From Anthopleura xanthogrammica (taxonomy: Eukaryota > Cnidaria > Anthozoa > Actiniaria > Actiniidae), in NCBI GenBank assembly GCA_964019055.1, contig OZ025213.1, positions 434,001 to 498,000 on the forward strand: a stretch of 64,000 bases of DNA. The letters are read 5' to 3'. The notes under the pieces are model-generated. The model was not told the origin of the DNA and ran no database searches. It worked only from the letters and a program-made list of their open reading frames with translations. Positions 46,057 to 59,200 of the stretch are shown here, in pieces; position 1 is the first letter of the stretch; the number at the start of each line of letters is the position of its first letter. The position numbers and the translations under genes are program-made.

Positions 46057-48454
46057 ATGAATCACGTCCAAGTGATATTACTATATACTGCATTAGTCAT
46101 TTGCCAGTCATGGACTGGAAGGACAGGTGAGTCTTTTTGCTACCTTTTTTTTATCGGCGTCTGTAAAGTATTTATTACAGTCTTTATGTTCTATTTGATT
46201 GCTTATCTACACTTGTTCACAGAAACACAACACTGCGCAAAAATTTTATTTGGGATCACAACAAAACTTTGCTGCAAAAATGTTTTCATAGACTTTTGGT
46301 TGTCATCATTTGATTTAAAAAAACTCATTTTCTATATTTACTTTCTCCTCTATTCTGCTTTGATGATGTACTGATAGTGTGACTTATACTGTATTTGTAA
46401 CCTTGCAGCAATAGTTCCAGGAATAATGGATCTATTAAACATCGACGTTACAACACTTCCCACTTTGGCTGATACGTGGCCTCCAACTAAACCCGGCCAA
46501 ATCAATTCCCCTTGTGAGTAAAATCAATACCATTTGTTCGTATAATACATGTAGCTTATCACATCTTGTATATAACTTAGTATTTCATATTGAATAACCA
46601 TTCAATTATTTTATTAATTATATTTTATATTGAACTGAGGGGTTTTCTGAAGTGGTTGAGCGTTTTCGACCGGAGTCATCATCGTCATTCTGGTGATGGC
46701 TTTGGTCGGATCGGGCGTTCGGCTATTTTGGAGGATTTCTTAGCCTTATATCAATATCAATATATTTTTTTTACCGTATTATGTCACAATTATATTTTAC
46801 TATAAATAGTTTTCAACTTTCCAGATCATAGTCTCTGATTGATTGTTGTATATCTTCAGCTTGTGCCAAGACAAAGTATGGATGCTGTGCAGATTTCCGC
46901 ACACCATCACCAGGCCCTAATAAAGAGGGATGTGCAAGTAAGTCAGCACTTTTACATTTCAAGAATTAGAGGTCGCTTGAGGTAATGCACACGCGTCTCA
47001 CACCTGGGGTCTAGGGTTCCAGTCCTGGGCTTGGCATCACGTGTGAGTCTCCCTCGATGGATTTTCTTCGGATTTTCTTCCTCCGCAAAACGCTAAATTG
47101 CAATTCTATCTGTGAGTTCAGCCCAGAGGTTGTCTCAGGGTATCGATCGATAAAAGTTAAAGCGATAACAACTAAGGGCCCATTTTACATGTCGCATTTT
47201 ACATGTGCTGAATCTAATGCAAAACCTATTGTTTGAATTAATTTGCAAAAGACTGTCGCACTTGATGCTTATTACTATAACACGTGATTTGCACGTGATT
47301 AGAAGAGCTTGTTAATGTAGAATGAATATGTGATTGGTTTTTTCAGAGGAGTTGTGTTACGATGACTTCCCAGGAGACTGTTTAGTAAAAAAGATGACAA
47401 ACGTACTGGACTGTACACCAGGAGGATATGATCATAAACACTGTCCATATAGATGTGGAGGATGCAGTGAGTAGTATATATGATCATAAACACTGTCCAT
47501 ATAGATGTAGAGCATGCAGTGAGTAGTATATATGATCATAAACACTGTCCATATAGATGTGGAGGATGCAGTGAGTAGTATATATGATCATAAACACTGT
47601 CCATATAGATGTAGAGCATGCAGTGAGTAGTATATATGATCATAAACACTGTCCATATAGATGTAGAGCATGCAGTGAGTAGTATATATGATCATAAACA
47701 CTGTCCATATAGATGTAGAGCATGCAGTGAGTAGTATATATGATCATAAACACTGTACATATAGATGTAGAGCATGCAGTGAGTAGTATATATGATCATA
47801 AACACTGTCCATATAGATGTAGAGGATGCAGTGAGTAGTATATATGATCATAAACACTGTCCATATGGATGTAGAGCATGCAGTGAGTAGTATATATAAT
47901 CGAGTACAAAAGACCTTCAATGGGCTTATATTATTGTTTCACTTGTCCTGTAGAAGTGGCAGCTTCACCAATAACAAGATGCCAGAGTCTTAATCCAGCT
48001 GTTGGCTGTTGTTGGGATGGTACTATTCCTCTGGACCGGTATGGAAAAGGATGTCGACGTAAGTAACACAAGATAGATTACTACTATCAAACCCAAGCTA
48101 TAACGTATTTGTCGCCATGGTAACAATTTGTCATAGCAACGCTTCCTTTAATCTAGAATACTATGAGCGATGACTTCCAGTATTCCCCTATCCAGTTCCC
48201 GGCTTTCTTTTGGAAGACCGCAGAAGCACGTTACTGCAGGCGCATATGAAAATCGAAAGCGAGGCTAAAGCTGAGTAAGATTTCAACTAAGCCGAATGTT
48301 CCTTTGATTTTCAGCATGTGAAGACTTTTTTCCTCATGCTTGCCAGCAGTTCGTTCAAGTGTCAGGGGGGTGTGACTCTGGATCTCTTGGTATCAGACAG
48401 TTTATGATGACAAAATGTCCTAAAACATGTGGACTATGTGCTTATGGCTTGTAG
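46057..48454 (+). CDS. Secreted cysteine-rich protein with two ShKT domains (gene 6)
   Basis: Coding exons: 46057-46126, 46409-46513, 46860-46937, 47347-47466, 47954-48058 and 48315-48454. All introns are phase 1 and GT-AG; the total is 618 nt, or 205 aa plus stop. Order: signal peptide (1 to about 20); a Cys-free linker ending in KPGQI; a motif with YGCCADF, SPGP and EGC (59-84); a ShKT domain (about 87-124, ending CPYRCGGC); a GCCWDG motif (125-159); a second ShKT domain (160-202, ending CPKTCGLC). Exon sizes, phases and domain order mirror gene 5 on the opposite strand about 15 kb away, so the pair arose by inverted duplication. The role is not deducible; matrix, defence or venom-type proteins all use ShKT domains. 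A possible 3'-UTR intron runs from 48472 to 49516. Confidence 0.9.
46966..47160 (+). mobile_element. tRNA-derived SINE in gene 6 intron 3
   Basis: A tRNA-like head has an A-box-like GAGGTAATGCACAC and a B box GGGTTCCAGTCCTGG. The body has TTTTCTTCCTCCGC, AAAACGCTAAATTGC and a tail CAGCCCAGAGGTTGTCTCAGGG, which is shared with the repeat at the left edge of the window. Length is about 190 bp. Confidence 0.65.
47428..47896 (+). repeat. 52-bp tandem array copying the end of a gene 6 exon with its splice donor
   Basis: ATGATCATAAACACTGTCC starts at 47428, inside ShKT exon 4, and recurs every 52 bp at 47480, 47532, 47584, 47636, 47688, 47740, 47792 and 47844. Each copy ends GATGCA|GTGAGTAGTATAT or CATGCA|GTGAGT, so the donor is copied too. 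Only the first copy is in frame with the gene, because every copy is followed by GAG TAG. Confidence 0.95.
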
Positions 48455-49039
48455 AATACGACTAATACCTGGTGAGTATTGCATTACAGCAGTAACTATA
48501 GCCATTCTTATTACATTTTTTACTTTTCTGATTCCAATTAATTGAGCCAAATACGAAGAATAAATAACGGTTAGATTAAGATTTAAATGATCTTTTCCTC
48601 GATTGTCTGTCGAGTTTGTCTGCAGTCAGGCGAGAGATTGTGCGGCAAGTTTCCATACGATCCGTGGGCTGCAACACTACTAAATACTGGGCCGACAGAA
48701 ATAGTGTCTAAATCCAGTAAGACATCACAGAAAAGACGAACGAAACTAAAGCCTGTATCGCGAAAACTTTTCAAAACAACTCTCCATTTAATATACTGGC
48801 TTAGCAGTTAATGATTTCAATATCTTATCTATAGTATATATATATATAGATTCGCTCTACAAGGACACAATTGATAATGCCTTCCAAACTTACTGGAACA
48901 AAGATATGAAAATTACTTATCATCCAGCCTTCCAATTTCATCACACCCATTTGTCTCATGAATCAATCCCATCCTTCTATTCATCCATCCCATCCATTCA
49001 TATTCCATTCCATCCATATATCCATCCCTATTTATCGAT

Positions 49040-49375
<336 letters not shown>

Positions 49376-49639
49376 AGTGAGTCGTGTATGGATATCACAT
49401 ACAAATTCACTTGCAGAAGAATACCACCTGCAAGTTGGCGCTTTCCCCAGTCATCTTTAATAACGTATTCCTGTTATCCTAGAGTCCTATTGTAATTGTG
49501 TACATTTTTGTTGCAGACTGAGGCTATTTTCCTGACTGATGAACAAGCATATTTTTCTCTGTGGAAGATAAAATAACACTGAATCCAGCATGTCCACCTC
49601 AAGAAAGTATCATTGAAGTACTAACAAGATATAGAAGGA

Positions 49640-52600
49640 TTTTCTTGTTCTTTTATTGATATTGTAGACAGACGTCTAGTAAACAGACGAAATCCCAAGA
49701 AGCGTACGTGAAAGATGTATCTATCAATATATTCCTTAGCTGACACTGTCATTTAGTGTAGATCTGATATTGGATCATACGGCAATGTTATTAGGGATTT
49801 GACCTAAATCTCGGTCATCAATGTTCCGTCCTTTCAGAAAATCAAGGATAAGTGAGTCATCTTTTAGTTTCAAGCCCATAGAGATTATTGATAAATCCTT
49901 TGACAATTTCCACACGGCGCTATAAGTTCAACTAAGTCTTGAAGTAATCCTTGTTACAAGTGTCTTAATGGGATCAATTACTACCTTTCGTAGAAATTTA
50001 GAAAGCCATTAAACTTTTGCGACCAGCTTACCAGAGCTTGATTCTAGAACTCTCGACTTGTTCTTTACTCTTGTCTCTCCTCTAAGCACAAGTGTTCAGC
50101 TCTGAAATAACGGGTTAAAGGTTTGAGAAATGGCTCGCTCACTTCAGTTGAAATTTGACGTGCGAGCTGGGTTGATTTTAAAGACGAACCGTTTTTTTCC
50201 TACATAATTCTGTTTATTGATTTTTTCATTCTATTATCATTTATCCTACTTTATAAGTAAACATATCTTATTTTGTTTTCAAAAAACTAATTTTACAATA
50301 ATGTGCTCATGCGAAATGAACGTTTTCTTTCCTCGCATGAGCAAGTCTTAGAGTTCGTCGGCTTCGTCGTTCGGGAAATCAAGCCCCTTAAAGCAAATGG
50401 AGAAATAGACCGAAAATCTGTGATGATATAAGACTATATCCACATGAATATGAAAGACTAATAAGGACCTTGACCTTATGGATTTGTGAGCAGATAACAA
50501 ACTAGGAAGGAGTTTGACCCATTGCCAATAGGCGCCGTGCAACCTTATACAAAAAACACGTTCTTGATCTACGCTTGCGGGGTATAGGCCTAGAGCGAAA
50601 TAAAGTCTTCCTAGCTTCTATAAAAAGAACCACTAGGCGTAAAACCGCGATGAAGAAATAAATATGAAAAGTGCAAGGAAAGAGATTTAAGCGAAGAAGG
50701 AATGGTATCAGTGAGAGATCTGAAATACAAGAGGTTTAACTGATGATATTGAGTGTAGCCCCATATCATGCAAAAACAGAAGGACACTCTTGCATGCGCT
50801 ACATCACGGAGATGTTCAGTATTATGCAATACTCGGCGGGTTGATTGAGATTTGATAAGTGAATAAATGCAAGTCGCTGTGATGAATAAGAGGAAAAACC
50901 GCACTAAATAGATATGATAAGTATGACTAAAGCAGGGAAATTACGCCCTAGATTGGGGGAGAATTTGGGGGCGAACGAGGATTATCCTGAATACAGCTTT
51001 AAAAATGGAACATAGCTTTGTTGTAATTTCAAGATTAATGCTTCCAAATTGGAATGAAAAAGTGCAATAATTGTGCCAGTGTTTAGTAAGATTGTGTTGA
51101 GCGCTTGACCCAAGGTCTCTTGATTCCTGGCGCCAAGGCCGACTAAATCAGTCAGTTAAAAGAGTTTAATGGTATCGATTTCCTTTGAGGGTTTGAATAC
51201 ACACCATTAATTAACGTACAGTTTTCATCGATCAAGTCATTTGTGGACCACAAATAGGAAGTATTTAAGCCATTACCTGATTGATACTTTGAACTTTCTG
51301 CTCCCATTAGTTAATTGCCGGGTATTTTTGCAGAAAATCCAAAACACACATCTAAAAATATCGTCGGGACGAGCTGGAAATTTCTACTGTCAGTTCGGCT
51401 TTTTTCTGTCCTTTGATGTGTATTTGCCAATAGAGCTAAATAAATAGACGAAAATAAGCCACACATTTAAAAGATAAAATAAAATTTGCTGTTCGCTTAA
51501 CGAGAAAAGCCTTTCTGGTCATGCAGGCTGCCTGTCACATGTCACGTGTTTGTTATCTCGCCAACCAAAATCATCCAATTAATCTTGCGTTATTTGTCAG
51601 CGTTATTTGTCAAGATTCGGGTGCATGTTTATTATGATCAATGTTTATCTTCATGTTTTTAAGCTATTTTCATTTATTTCTATCATTTAATAATTTGCAT
51701 CTCTTTTAATGGGAATATAATGAGGATAATCACTAACACGGCATAGAATTAAACATGAACAGACCAACTGGTTACATTACTATTTCTTTTATTAGGAATT
51801 TCCCATTCGAGCAAATTAATAAATAAGACTTCAATTTAATGGCGTCCAAAGAATTGTCGCTTTGTAACTCACGAATTCAACATTTTAAAAGGTTAAACTG
51901 CGTAAGAAGATGCTATCTTTAGTTTTAAATCGAAAAGTTATTCCTTGCCTGCAGCTCACGTTTTCACTTGAACTAGACACAAGCATGTCATTCTGCAAGG
52001 ATCTAAGAAAACCTATCAATCTCGAGGTTGACTGGGATCGGTTTCTTTGCACAGAAAAGCCGGATATCTTGCTTTAATTAGGGGATTTGAACTTGGCTCG
52101 TTGGGATATTTCTTGGTAAGATCGTTATCCTGGTTATTAAAAACTGAGGTTCAGTTTATTTCCTTGTTTTTTTTTTCTTTTTAAACCTCTTCTCAGCTTC
52201 TACTTCCCTCAACTTCCTATTCTAAATATTTAAATAAGAACAGGAAAAAGATTCCAAAATTGCCGACAAAAATCCCCAAGCAACATTTCATCTGTGAGTA
52301 ATCCCAGACCGAAAGTCCAATACTCCACGAAACTGCACGACTCGTCTCTCAGCCGGAATCATTGATTTATGACTTAGTTTAAGACCTAGTTCGATATGAG
52401 ACATTTATGTTTGCTTATGTTTTGAAGTAAGAATTTCCTTTCCCTGCGGTAATGATCTAATAATATCGTTTCTTTTTTAAATTAATAATTCGAAATCCTT
52501 AAGGATTTAAACTCAAATTGTCTCAGATTTAGCCACGCCACGCCTTGTAGTTTGTTAGAGTTGTTGTTTTTCATCATGCTGCGTAGGTACGAACAATTTC

Positions 52601-55012
52601 AAATATAATCACATTGGGATAATCAAAAATACACGACCTTTCATTTATTTCTTCCTGTCGTAATTGCTGGTTCATCGATAACTAATATAAACGCGACCAT
52701 ATTGTACTACTGTTTCTGTTAAATAACACAGTATGGCAACCACAATAGATCGATAGAGAGAGAAACTAAGACGGATATCGCACAGCTTATTTTGTTCCTT
52801 ATAGGTGGCGATATTGTATAATTCTAAATCTATTAGACGGTTGTTCCTAATTCAAAGATTTTAGAGATAAATTATTCATGTCTAGTTTACTTCCTGGCTT
52901 TGCTACTCGAATCGTCGTGTTCGGCTTGTGAATGAGCATTATTTGGAAGAACTAGTAATTGATAAAGATTGTGATTGTATTTTTGCATGCTTTCTTATTT
53001 ACCTCCAAGGAAAAGTTTTTCTACTGCTTTCTATTTTGTACTTGCTCCAATTCTGTTGGACAAAACTGATTTTTTAGTAGATTTTACAGTTAATATTGTT
53101 TTCAACTTATTCTCTATTTCATACAGCCAGAACATACAATAATTAAGAGCATAAAGAGCTACAGTCGAGATATTTAATTTATGGTAAACAAAGAATTATG
53201 CTAGCGAACATTCATTTTTAGCTTCCATAAAATTTGCCGGATCTCCTGACACATTTTGATTTCCCCAAAAAAAAAGCAAACAAAGATGGATAAATGGGAT
53301 TGCAATAAAAAATCAACTAAGCACGTACTCAAAAATGATGTTTTTCTTACAATATCATTTTAAGTTCAATTTTTTCGTGCACCGAGGGTATTATGTGTTT
53401 TGGACGGAACAAACCCAGTCATAAACCAAGAAAGACTAGATTATATACTCGACTTAATCAACTGCTTACTGGAATCCAGATAGAGCCGGGTTAATATTGA
53501 CTGCAGAAATCAGTAGAGCATTCATTATTGGTTCATTATTTCTCAACCTAAATTGATGTATGGGAAATGACTTATAAAAAAGGTGGTAATGGCGGACATC
53601 CGAAAAGAAAAAAGGAAATGTTAAATAAAAAATATAAATAAAAACCCTAGCGATAAAGGGAGAGTTGATTTCTAGAACAATCGGTGACTGCTAATAAACG
53701 GACACGAGGCGGAAAGCGCTTATGACTGCGGAAAAAGGCTAAGACAGTAAATAAGTGAATCTATTGTCAGCTACGGTAGAATAGATAATATAGCCAAGGA
53801 AAACAATAGTAAAGTCATGCATGCAGTAGTTCGAGAGATGTAACACAGATTATGAACTATTAAGGTGTGGTGGGTGGGACATGGTTCATGTTTTGTAAAA
53901 GTGGGTGGATATTTTCGGTTGATGAACATCTAGCATCAATAGCAGTTATAAAAAGAAAGAATTTCAATATGTATGAAATACATGATGGATAGAAATGGAA
54001 TTTTGCATACCGTTTCTCCCGTGTGCGTTAAGTTCTCTTGCCGCAAGCGAAATAATTCGAGACAGAACTGTCAATAAGAAACATCAAGTCCAAATTATTC
54101 CTAATCATCCAATCAGAGACTTCATTACCAGGCTACCTTGCACCAATCAAAACCCATGTTTGCCCTGCTAGATCATTATCACTTTATAGTATTCCTTTAA
54201 AATCCAATCCTCTTGATTCCCTTTCTTAGTCATCAGCTAAGTAGTTGGTGGCAGGGTCTTTAGGCTTAGTTTCTAAATCTAAACCGTTTGGAATTAGTGT
54301 AGTTGTATTAAGAAGGAACACAGAAGAAGGATTTCGACACTAATGAGGTACTGCACACCTTCTTTACATACTATATATCGTCATCAAAGTATTATTTGCA
54401 CAAAAGACCACTCAAGTCATTGTAACAATGACATTTTTTTCAGTTGTGACAGAGCTTGAAAAGTAGCCAAGGCTGTAACTGTCTTCTTCACGAACCCACA
54501 TCAACAGGAATCAGAACTGACGTGAGGCTCCTTTGGGGCCATGAAAACGCTGCATATTTAAAAGAAAAAACGTGGAGTCCTTTAATACAGTTCACCTAAT
54601 ACCTACTCAACTTGACGCATACATTTACCGGATTCAGGAAGTTTCATATCTTTTAAGTCAGGCCCTTTTGAGAAAGTATTAATAGACGTCAGTGGAAAGC
54701 CAAACAAAGACGACGGCAGGTGATTCAATCTCTCTTGACATCATCTATTTGATCTGTCAAAAAAGAAGATAAAATGACGAGCGGCAAAAAGAAATTAGTT
54801 TTTCTGAAATGAGCGGCATTGAAAGCAGAAGGTCCTTTGGAAAATACTTTTAAATTGTCGTTGTTGTGAGGGCTCGTTAGTTTGGATTCATCTGGCCTAG
54901 AAGGAGGCACTAGGCTGCGCGTCATCTTGTCTACAGCTCATTCAAAACCTCTCGAGAAAAGCACATTGAAGTTTACGCGACTGAGCTAGGAAGAGAATTT
55001 CTCGCAAAGATC
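49640..55012. other. Gene-free spacer before the GPCR
   Basis: AT-rich sequence with short open frames only. I recognise no domain, RNA gene or clear mobile-element end here. Confidence 0.5.
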
Positions 55013-56080
55013 ATGGACAACCAAAACCAAACAAGCTCTGTTCTATGTGGTTTTGAAATTCTTCACAACATCGAGTTAAGTGATGGTGTAATATCAACAG
55101 CAGTCATTAACTGTATTATCAACGGACCTTCGGCAGTAACCGCACTTATATTCAACAGTGTTGTTCTGTATGCAATATTCAAAGAAACAAGCCTTCGTTC
55201 AAATGCCAATTACCTTCTCGCTTGGTTGTCAGTTACTGATGTTCTTGTCGGAGCAGTTGTCCAACCTTTGAACATTGTTGCTCATATTGAAATACTCATT
55301 GAACAACGAACCTGTGGCATCAATGGCACATATGACAGCATCAAGTTTCTTTGTTCTATGATGTCCGTTATGACAGCCCTCTTCATTAGCTGTGACCGTT
55401 GCATTGCTATTCTTTTTCCCTTCAAGTACAATCGGTGGGTTACTGCTACCAAGATATTCATTGTCCTTATTCTTGCTTGGTTGATGTGGATCCTCCTCGT
55501 TGCTTCCTGGACTCTTGGCTTGGCTGGTGCTTACGTTCAGCTTGTCTGCGTATCTGTCATGATCATAACTTTTGTTGTTCTCTGCTTGATCTATGCTAAG
55601 ATGATCAAACTGGCCAAACAACACCAACATCAGATAAACTCCCAGCAACCGTCCGACCAACCACCGAATCAAGACGTCGCAAGACAGAGAAAAGCTTTAA
55701 AGACGGCCGTCTTCACGATAGGCGCACTAATGGCTTGCTATCTTCCCATAGTTATAGTGGTCATTGTAGATATAATCTTGAGCCATAGACTACGTTATAG
55801 CACCAGATATATAGTAGCATCCTACGCGGAGACACTTGTTCACATTAATTCCACTCTAAACCCTATTATATACTGCCTGAGAAGCAGGGAAATCAGGGCT
55901 GCAGTCTTCAAGGTTTTGACCGTCTGCGAAAACGGCCAACGAATTGCAAGATCTTTGTCCAAGATAACCACTACGACCAGAACACAACCTCAGCAAATGG
56001 ATGAACGACCTGCGAATCAGCCCAGTCGAGTGGAGAACAATGCTGATGATGAAGTGGATGAAATACAGCAGAAAGTTTGA
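55013..56080 (+). CDS. Intronless class A (rhodopsin-like) G-protein-coupled receptor
   Basis: Single-exon receptor of 355 aa with seven hydrophobic segments (about 30-54, 66-90, 107-131, 145-166, 172-196, 231-254, 266-288). Class A hallmarks: N48 in helix 1, D76 in LSVTDVLVG of helix 2, C101 before helix 3 and N283-P-I-I-Y287 in helix 7. Departures: the DRY box is D128-R129-C130; helix 6 has CYLP instead of CWxP; the second extracellular loop is only a few residues, with no obvious partner Cys for C101. N5-Q-T is a possible glycosylation site. The C-terminal tail is Thr/Gln-rich and ends acidic. Small intronless receptors of this kind form very large lineage-specific families in cnidarians; the ligand cannot be inferred. 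The start is the first ATG of the frame. AATAAA signals follow at 56094 and 56215. Confidence 0.92.
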   Translation: MDNQNQTSSVLCGFEILHNIELSDGVISTAVINCIINGPSAVTALIFNSVVLYAIFKETSLRSNANYLLAWLSVTDVLVGAVVQPLNIVAHIEILIEQRTCGINGTYDSIKFLCSMMSVMTALFISCDRCIAILFPFKYNRWVTATKIFIVLILAWLMWILLVASWTLGLAGAYVQLVCVSVMIITFVVLCLIYAKMIKLAKQHQHQINSQQPSDQPPNQDVARQRKALKTAVFTIGALMACYLPIVIVVIVDIILSHRLRYSTRYIVASYAETLVHINSTLNPIIYCLRSREIRAAVFKVLTVCENGQRIARSLSKITTTTRTQPQQMDERPANQPSRVENNADDEVDEIQQKV

Positions 56081-56214
56081 TCCTTATACCAAAAAATAAA
56101 AACCAGAACACTTGCAACCGCAGAGAAACCTGCGACACTATATACGCAACAAATAGTGCAAAACTCAGATGCATGCTACTAGCAACAGTTCAGTTTTAAC
56201 GTCGAAGGTTACTC

Positions 56215-56220
56215 AATAAA
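56215..56220 (+). terminator. Probable polyadenylation signal of the GPCR gene
   Basis: An AATAAA hexamer lies 135 nt after the stop codon. A nearer AATAAA starts at about 56094. Confidence 0.4.
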
Positions 56221-56229
56221 ACAGTATTT

Positions 56230-59200
56230 ATTATGATCACCAGAGAAAGTAAAGGCGGGATGCTATGTGAATATTGACTGCGTACTCGTAACTTTTTATC
56301 GTAACAAGAGACTCGAGCGTACAAGTGAACCCTTTCAAGGATTCCGCTATCTAGTCAGTCCATCACAATCAGCTTAATAGCATAATCTGAATAATACCGT
56401 ATAGAAAAGTTCATTTTGGTTGTTTCTTTGTAATAGTCACAGTCCTTTTCTAAATGCTGATTCATTTTTTGTTGCGATTAGTGATTCGAACTCAAAATGA
56501 AAACACAAAACAGTAACATTAAGATCTAAACGAAAAGTCATCGAAGACATAATATATAATAAAGATAATATCGTAAAGAATCTGAAGGATTTATTTATAA
56601 ATAATTATGATAATCTTATCCTTCATAGTTATACACAACCTACATATATTATATTTGCTCGTTCTTGTTGTGCATGGGCCAGTAACTAACGAGTACAGTC
56701 CAACTGCCGAGGGACGTGACAATAATATTGATCACTGGCTGCAGAGATTTCCGAACTCATGTTGATTAGAGCTTCAAATGATTGCCACAGGGCATAATAT
56801 ATATCACATTTATAGATGAATACATACTTATCTAGCATTATAAAAAGTAAATTGTCAAAGCTAAGAGTACTTATGCTCGTCAATGTACCGGAGTAGCTGC
56901 AGAGAATAGATAGAGTTCTACTCTAATGGCACGAAAATACAACACGAATGCAATATGGCCGGCCCGGAAGTGATATGAGGTGTATATGGTGCATGGATAG
57001 TGATATGGTATATGACATTGTTGTGAGGGGTATGATTTATACAGTATCTTATTGTGTAGATGGTGCGATGGCTAGGATCATGGCTACTTGGCGTACATAA
57101 TAGTATCAAAAATACAAGGACAATAACCTTTATTTCTTTCTCAATCTGTTTAAATCCCTTTTGTCCTTCCATGTGTACTCAAACTGGACGATAACGTATA
57201 TATGGTGTTAGTAATACAAAGGGATATTCTATGCCTCTCTGTATCGGTTGAATCCATTTTGTCTTTTATGTGTACTCAGAACAGCGGGCTCAGTGTGTTT
57301 AGCTCAAATGGCTTCGCCGATAGTCCGCGGTATTTTTGTGTTTGTCTTTAATATTAGTTTTCAAAAGCCCATTATCAACATCGTGCATATGAATAAAGAA
57401 ATGAAAAAATGGACTCAATCCTCTTTGAACCAAAAAGGCGTGTTTCAATGCCTGGAGGGTAAAAGGAAAGTGCAACGAGCTGATTTGAATACACCCTGTA
57501 TTAGGGTTTGAAATCCTAAGTAAAATACCTTGTAACTACATGAACCAACGTAATCTGAGTTGTTTTCAAACTACGCTATGATTACTTATGGCCATTGGCG
57601 CCAAAACTGCGCCAGCTGCCTTTGAAAAGGCCATAAGACCATCTAAAGCCGTAAAACAGTGTATTATTTATATAACAAAGTAAACCTAAATAAAGCTGAC
57701 TTGATTTAAGAACATCATGTTTGATTGTGTTAGTTATTCCCAGTTGTTCATTGGCTTGATTTTTAGGGACTTAACTTGAAATGCGATATATTTAATGGCA
57801 AGAAAAACAAACGTACAAGAAATCTGCTTAAACGACTTTATTAAGACCATTCATGTTTAAGGAGACCGTGGGTGTGCATTGATAAGTACAAATGGGCATC
57901 ACCGTTCAATTTTATTTTATTTCGTTGATTCAAATTCATAACAAACCAAAATAGATCTGAATGAGCCAAACAAGCAAATATTTCAAAAAAGGCTTTTGAA
58001 ACAGAGGAACGAAGAAGAGACGAATACTGTTTAACAATCTAAAGTAGTAAGCCATCTTAATCATTGCGCTGTTAATCTTAAATGGGATAAAAGATATAGA
58101 GATAGCTATTTATTTCTGCTGCAAATGGTTGCCTTTGGCAAAGTGCAAATTAATAAGCATTGCAAAATTCAATTTTAAACGACATTTTGAGCAGAGAATG
58201 AAGCATCGTTTTTCTTGATTGTGACCTGAAATTTAGATGGCGTTAAGAATGGGGATCAACTGACGGTCTTCGGGCACCAGATTCTTCAAAGGGCGGTAAA
58301 AAACATTAACAAGAAAGGGAGCGCGTTTTGGTAGGCATTATCGGTTGACTAATATTTGTCTATATCCCGGCTCCCGGAAGCTTTCAGAGCTTTCTCTCAA
58401 CTTTTTTTTTTTTACACTTGATTGTCAATAAAGTTGGGAAAAATTATTTCTATATACTTCCTCAAAAAAGCCATCCTGTCAAGATTCTATAGTGAGAAAT
58501 GCGTTCTTCCAAGTGGAAGAGCCAAGCTGTCTTTGCTCAATATGATAGCTCAGGATCATTATGTCAATGGATCCGTTTGAGTTAACCGAACATTTAACCT
58601 CCATTTCCACGTAAACAGCATCCTGGCCTACCGTGTTTATTCGTTATTTTTCCCTTATGTTTCAAAATCAAGTGAGCGGTAACCTTTGTGGAGCATAACG
58701 TGTTAATAAGACGTGTACTTGTACAACACTTAGGTTACATTGTTTCCGACAAGGTGTTGCAAACTGTCATGTCTCGGAAACACCGTATATACAAGAACTC
58801 CTGGTTAATTTGGTTTTAGATCTACATCGGGATATATCAAACACCCTTCCACGCCCTTAGGAAGTGGTTCATTTACTCTGTCGTCATCAATTACGTCTGT
58901 TTTTCATTTTACGAAAACTGATCTCATAAACAGAAAATACTGACAAGGTTGAATTTCATGGAACACTGAGACTGTTTGTTTTCAAGGTGTTTCTTTTTTT
59001 AGTAGAACACGTTTTCCCTTATCTCAAGAAATAAATTTCCACTGCTGATAGTGTTTTATTGCTTTCAGTATCCTGTTTATACATCGTCATCTCCTATTAG
59101 ATTGAAATGATATTAGCCTATAGAGTGTTTTAGCTCTTTTATGAAGCAAGATTGTACAATCATTATATTAGGACGCCAGAAAAGACCATTTAAATTGAAA

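Noticed and set aside
46980..47040. Free-standing tRNA gene
   Set aside because: A and B boxes are present but the acceptor stem does not close and the sequence continues into a SINE body and tail.
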